A program made the translations under genes and the position numbers. A stretch of DNA of 8,616 bases from positions 1 through 8,616 of the forward strand of contig DMIY01000117.1 of NCBI GenBank assembly GCA_003457075.1. The letters are read 5' to 3'. Positions 6,592 to 8,616 of the stretch are shown here, piece after piece. Position 1 is the first letter of the stretch. Each line of letters opens with the position of its first letter. The notes under the pieces were generated by a model, which was given only the letters and a program-made list of their open reading frames with translations, did no database searches and was not told the DNA's origin. Source of the stretch: Desulfotomaculum sp. (GTDB lineage Bacteria; Bacillota; Desulfotomaculia; Desulfotomaculales; Nap2-2B).

Positions 6592-7861
6592 AGGCGGTAA
6601 CTTGATTGACCCGGTGAAAAAAAGGGCGATTATTTCCGACGTGCTGGTTGACGGGGGCAAGATTGTCGCCACCGGCACAGATCTGGAAGTAGACGGGGCT
6701 ATGGTGGTCAATGTGCCCGGCAAGCTGGTGGTTCCCGGCTTTGTTGATCTGCATGTGCACTTAAGGGAGCCCGGTTTTGAAGCCAGCGAAACTATTGCCA
6801 CGGGAACTCTTGCCGCCGCACGGGGGGGGTTTACCAGTGTGGCCTGTATGCCCAATACAAATCCGGTAGCCGATAACAGTGCAGTTATTATTTTTATCCG
6901 GGCCAGGGCTAAGGAAAAGGGCGTGGTTAACGTTTTCCCCGTAGGGGCGATAACCACCGGCAGCAAGGGAGAAGAGCTTTGTGAGATGGCCGGTTTAAAG
7001 GAAGCGGGAGCAGTAGCTTTGTCAGACGACGGTCGTACCGTAGCCAATGCTGCCGTGATGTACCGGGCGATGCAATATGCCCGGATGATCGGTTTACCTA
7101 TTATTGCCCACTGCGAGGATGTGAACCTCTCGGCAAAAGGGGTGATGCACGAAGGCTATGTTTCAACCATTCTGGGTCTTACGGGTATCCCGGCAGCCGC
7201 TGAGGAAGTGATGGTGGCCCGGGATATTATTTTGGCCGAAGCCACTGGCTGTCCTTTGCATATTGCCCATGTCAGCGCCGCCGGTTCGGTAAGGTTAATA
7301 CGCCAGGCCAGGGCCAGGGGAGTAACCGTAACTGCGGAGGCGACACCTCATCATTTCACCCTCACCGATCAGGCTGTAGCCGGCTTTGACACCAATACCA
7401 AGGTAAACCCGCCCTTGCGCACTGCGGATGACGTGCAGGCCGTCCGGAACGGCCTGCGTGACGGTACTATTGACGTTATTGCCACTGACCATGCCCCCCA
7501 CGCGCCGGAAGAAAAGGATGTGGAGTATGAAAATGCTCCCTTTGGTATGGCGGGCTTGGAGACTGCTGTCGGGCTGGTCTGGACGGAGTTGGTAAACACG
7601 GGCATCCTGACGCCCTGGGAGGCGGTGGCTAAAATGACGGTTAATCCTGCCCGTATTCTGGGTATTCCTAAAGGTGAACTGGTTTTAGGGGCAGATGCGG
7701 ATATTACTGTTATTGACCCTGCCTGGGAAGAGGAAGTAGATCCCAAACAATTTGCCGGTAAAGGGCGTAACACTCCCTTTACCGGCCGGCTTCTGAAGGG
7801 GTTGCCTGTAATAACGGTTGTTGGTGGGAAAATTGTTTTTAAAAGGGGTGTTGAGTTTTAA
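6572..7861 (+). CDS. pyrC: Dihydroorotase PyrC (class I, zinc amidohydrolase)
   Basis: PyrC closes N-carbamoyl-aspartate to dihydroorotate in the cytosol. Counting from ATG 6572 (429 residues), the metal ligands of class I dihydroorotases are all present: [10 protein letters not shown] (His61, His63), LSDDGR (Asp152-153 region), AHCED (His180), AHVS (His233) and ATDHAPH (Asp306). NPPLR (279-283) is part of the substrate site. The start is chosen from GGAGG at 6562-6566: ATG 6572 is five bases away and the adjacent ATG 6575 is eight, so either is possible; a TTG at 6554 would make six more residues but put the ribosome site inside the gene. The gene overlaps the end of pyrB by 20 (or 17) bases in another frame, implying coupled translation. 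Its TAA stop shares its last A with the ATG of carA. Confidence 0.96.
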   Translation: MMKLLIKGGNLIDPVKKRAIISDVLVDGGKIVATGTDLEVDGAMVVNVPGKLVVPGFVDLHVHLREPGFEASETIATGTLAAARGGFTSVACMPNTNPVADNSAVIIFIRARAKEKGVVNVFPVGAITTGSKGEELCEMAGLKEAGAVALSDDGRTVANAAVMYRAMQYARMIGLPIIAHCEDVNLSAKGVMHEGYVSTILGLTGIPAAAEEVMVARDIILAEATGCPLHIAHVSAAGSVRLIRQARARGVTVTAEATPHHFTLTDQAVAGFDTNTKVNPPLRTADDVQAVRNGLRDGTIDVIATDHAPHAPEEKDVEYENAPFGMAGLETAVGLVWTELVNTGILTPWEAVAKMTVNPARILGIPKGELVLGADADITVIDPAWEEEVDPKQFAGKGRNTPFTGRLLKGLPVITVVGGKIVFKRGVEF

Positions 7862-8616
7862 TGCAGGCAATATTGGCGCTGGAAGACGGCGCCATCTATA
7901 CCGGACGGGCTTTTGGAGCAACAGGCAAACAGTGGGGAGAGGTGGTGTTTAACACCAGCATGACAGGTTATCAAGAAATTCTTACCGATCCTTCTTACTG
8001 TGGACAGATTGTAGTGATGACTTATCCCTTGATCGGCAATTACGGTATCAACAAGGAAGATTTTGAATCCCCAAGATCGTTTGTCAGAGGTTTCGTGGTT
8101 CATGAAGAATGCGAACAGCCCAGCAACTGGCGGGCCAGTTACCGCCTTGCCGATTTTTTGGCCCGGGAAGGGGTGATCGGATTAAGCGACGTCGACACCC
8201 GTGCCTTAACCCGTCACCTGCGTAACTACGGCGCCATGCGCGGGGTAATCAGTACTGAGAGTAACGTCCCGCAGGAACTGGTAGAAGAAGCCCGAGCCTG
8301 TCCTTACCTCACCGGGCAGGAACTGGTGCCTGCGGTCGCCACCAAAGAAACCTATATTTTAGAAGGCACAGGACACCGCGTGGCGCTGATCGACCTGGGC
8401 GCCAAGCTGAACATCATTCGCCACCTGCAAAAAAGAGATTGTGAGGTGATAGTGATACCGCCCGATGCTACGGCACAGGAAATCATGGCCTTTAATCCGG
8501 AAGGCGTCCTTCTCTCTAATGGCCCGGGTGACCCCGTGGATGTTCCGTATACCATAACAACAGTGCGGGAGTTGATCCCGGCGGTACCTATCTTTGGCAT
8601 CTGCCTGGGGCACCAG
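7861..8616 (+). CDS. carA: Carbamoyl-phosphate synthase small (glutaminase) subunit CarA, 3' end cut by window edge
   Basis: CarA hydrolyses glutamine and channels ammonia to CarB, which forms carbamoyl phosphate for PyrB (and for arginine). The 252 residues seen start [10 protein letters not shown] and include the N-terminal CarA domain blocks VVFNTSMTGYQEILTDPSY (28-46), TYPLIGNYG (54-62) and GLSDVDTRALTRHLR (about 106-120). The class I glutamine amidotransferase domain follows with VALIDLGAK (about 173-181), LSNGPGDP (218-225) and GICLGHQ (246-252), where Cys248 is the nucleophile. Full-length CarA is about 360 residues, so the last third, with the His/Glu of the catalytic triad, lies beyond base 8616. 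The ATG overlaps the pyrC stop as TAATG; AAAAGGGG at 7841-7848 is a somewhat distant ribosome site, so coupling to pyrC is likely. Place in the operon fits the pyr-dedicated copy; carB would be expected next. Confidence 0.96.
   Translation, partial: MQAILALEDGAIYTGRAFGATGKQWGEVVFNTSMTGYQEILTDPSYCGQIVVMTYPLIGNYGINKEDFESPRSFVRGFVVHEECEQPSNWRASYRLADFLAREGVIGLSDVDTRALTRHLRNYGAMRGVISTESNVPQELVEEARACPYLTGQELVPAVATKETYILEGTGHRVALIDLGAKLNIIRHLQKRDCEVIVIPPDATAQEIMAFNPEGVLLSNGPGDPVDVPYTITTVRELIPAVPIFGICLGHQ

Noticed and set aside
6544..7047. 167-codon open frame antisense to pyrC, and similar ones opposite pyrC and carA
   Set aside because: Low-complexity Ser/Pro/Thr/Ala-rich translations opposite conserved genes are typical of shadow frames in GC-rich coding DNA.

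Overview
The window reads as chromosomal DNA of a spore-forming, Gram-positive (Firmicute) bacterium. Three things in the sequence point there: a SpoIID/LytB-family protein next to queA, a PyrR-type RNA attenuator in front of a pyrimidine operon, and strong AGGAGG-type ribosome binding sites throughout. The moderate-to-high GC genes separated by AT-rich gaps, and the individual gene sequences, resemble the Desulfotomaculum/Pelotomaculum/Moorella group. That placement is an inference, not something proven from this window.

Layout. Positions 1-2311 (minus strand) hold a two-gene unit: a SpoIID/LytB-domain lytic transglycosylase-like protein translationally coupled to queA (tRNA queuosine synthesis), which runs off the left edge. 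Positions 2312-2602 are a divergent intergenic region with three inverted repeats. Positions 2603-3238 (plus) encode a short nucleosidase of the MTA/SAH nucleosidase superfamily. Positions 3239-3449 are AT-rich and carry a clear extended -10 promoter for a flavin-reductase-family (FMN-binding) gene at 3450-3986, whose stop codon lies inside a GC-rich hairpin. Positions 4092-4787 (minus) encode an unrecognised winged-helix regulator with a good sigma-A-type promoter, transcribed away from the pyrimidine operon.

Positions 4899-8616 (plus) are the start of a pyrimidine biosynthesis operon: promoter, PyrR-responsive attenuator (PyrR-binding hairpin, antiterminator and terminator all resolvable by base pairing), then pyrR, pyrB, pyrC and carA. 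The genes are tightly packed: pyrB/pyrC overlap and pyrC/carA share a base. carA is cut by the right edge at its catalytic Cys-Gly-His motif region. PyrR senses UMP/UTP and terminates transcription in the leader when pyrimidines are plentiful. CarA (with CarB beyond the edge) makes carbamoyl phosphate, PyrB condenses it with aspartate, and PyrC closes the ring to dihydroorotate.

Most of the window is ordinary housekeeping. I see no mobile element, CRISPR array, RNA gene other than the leader, or defence system. The parts most worth a second look are the unassigned regulator that shares the pyr intergenic region, the shortened nucleosidase with its repeat-rich upstream region, and the detailed structure of the pyr leader.
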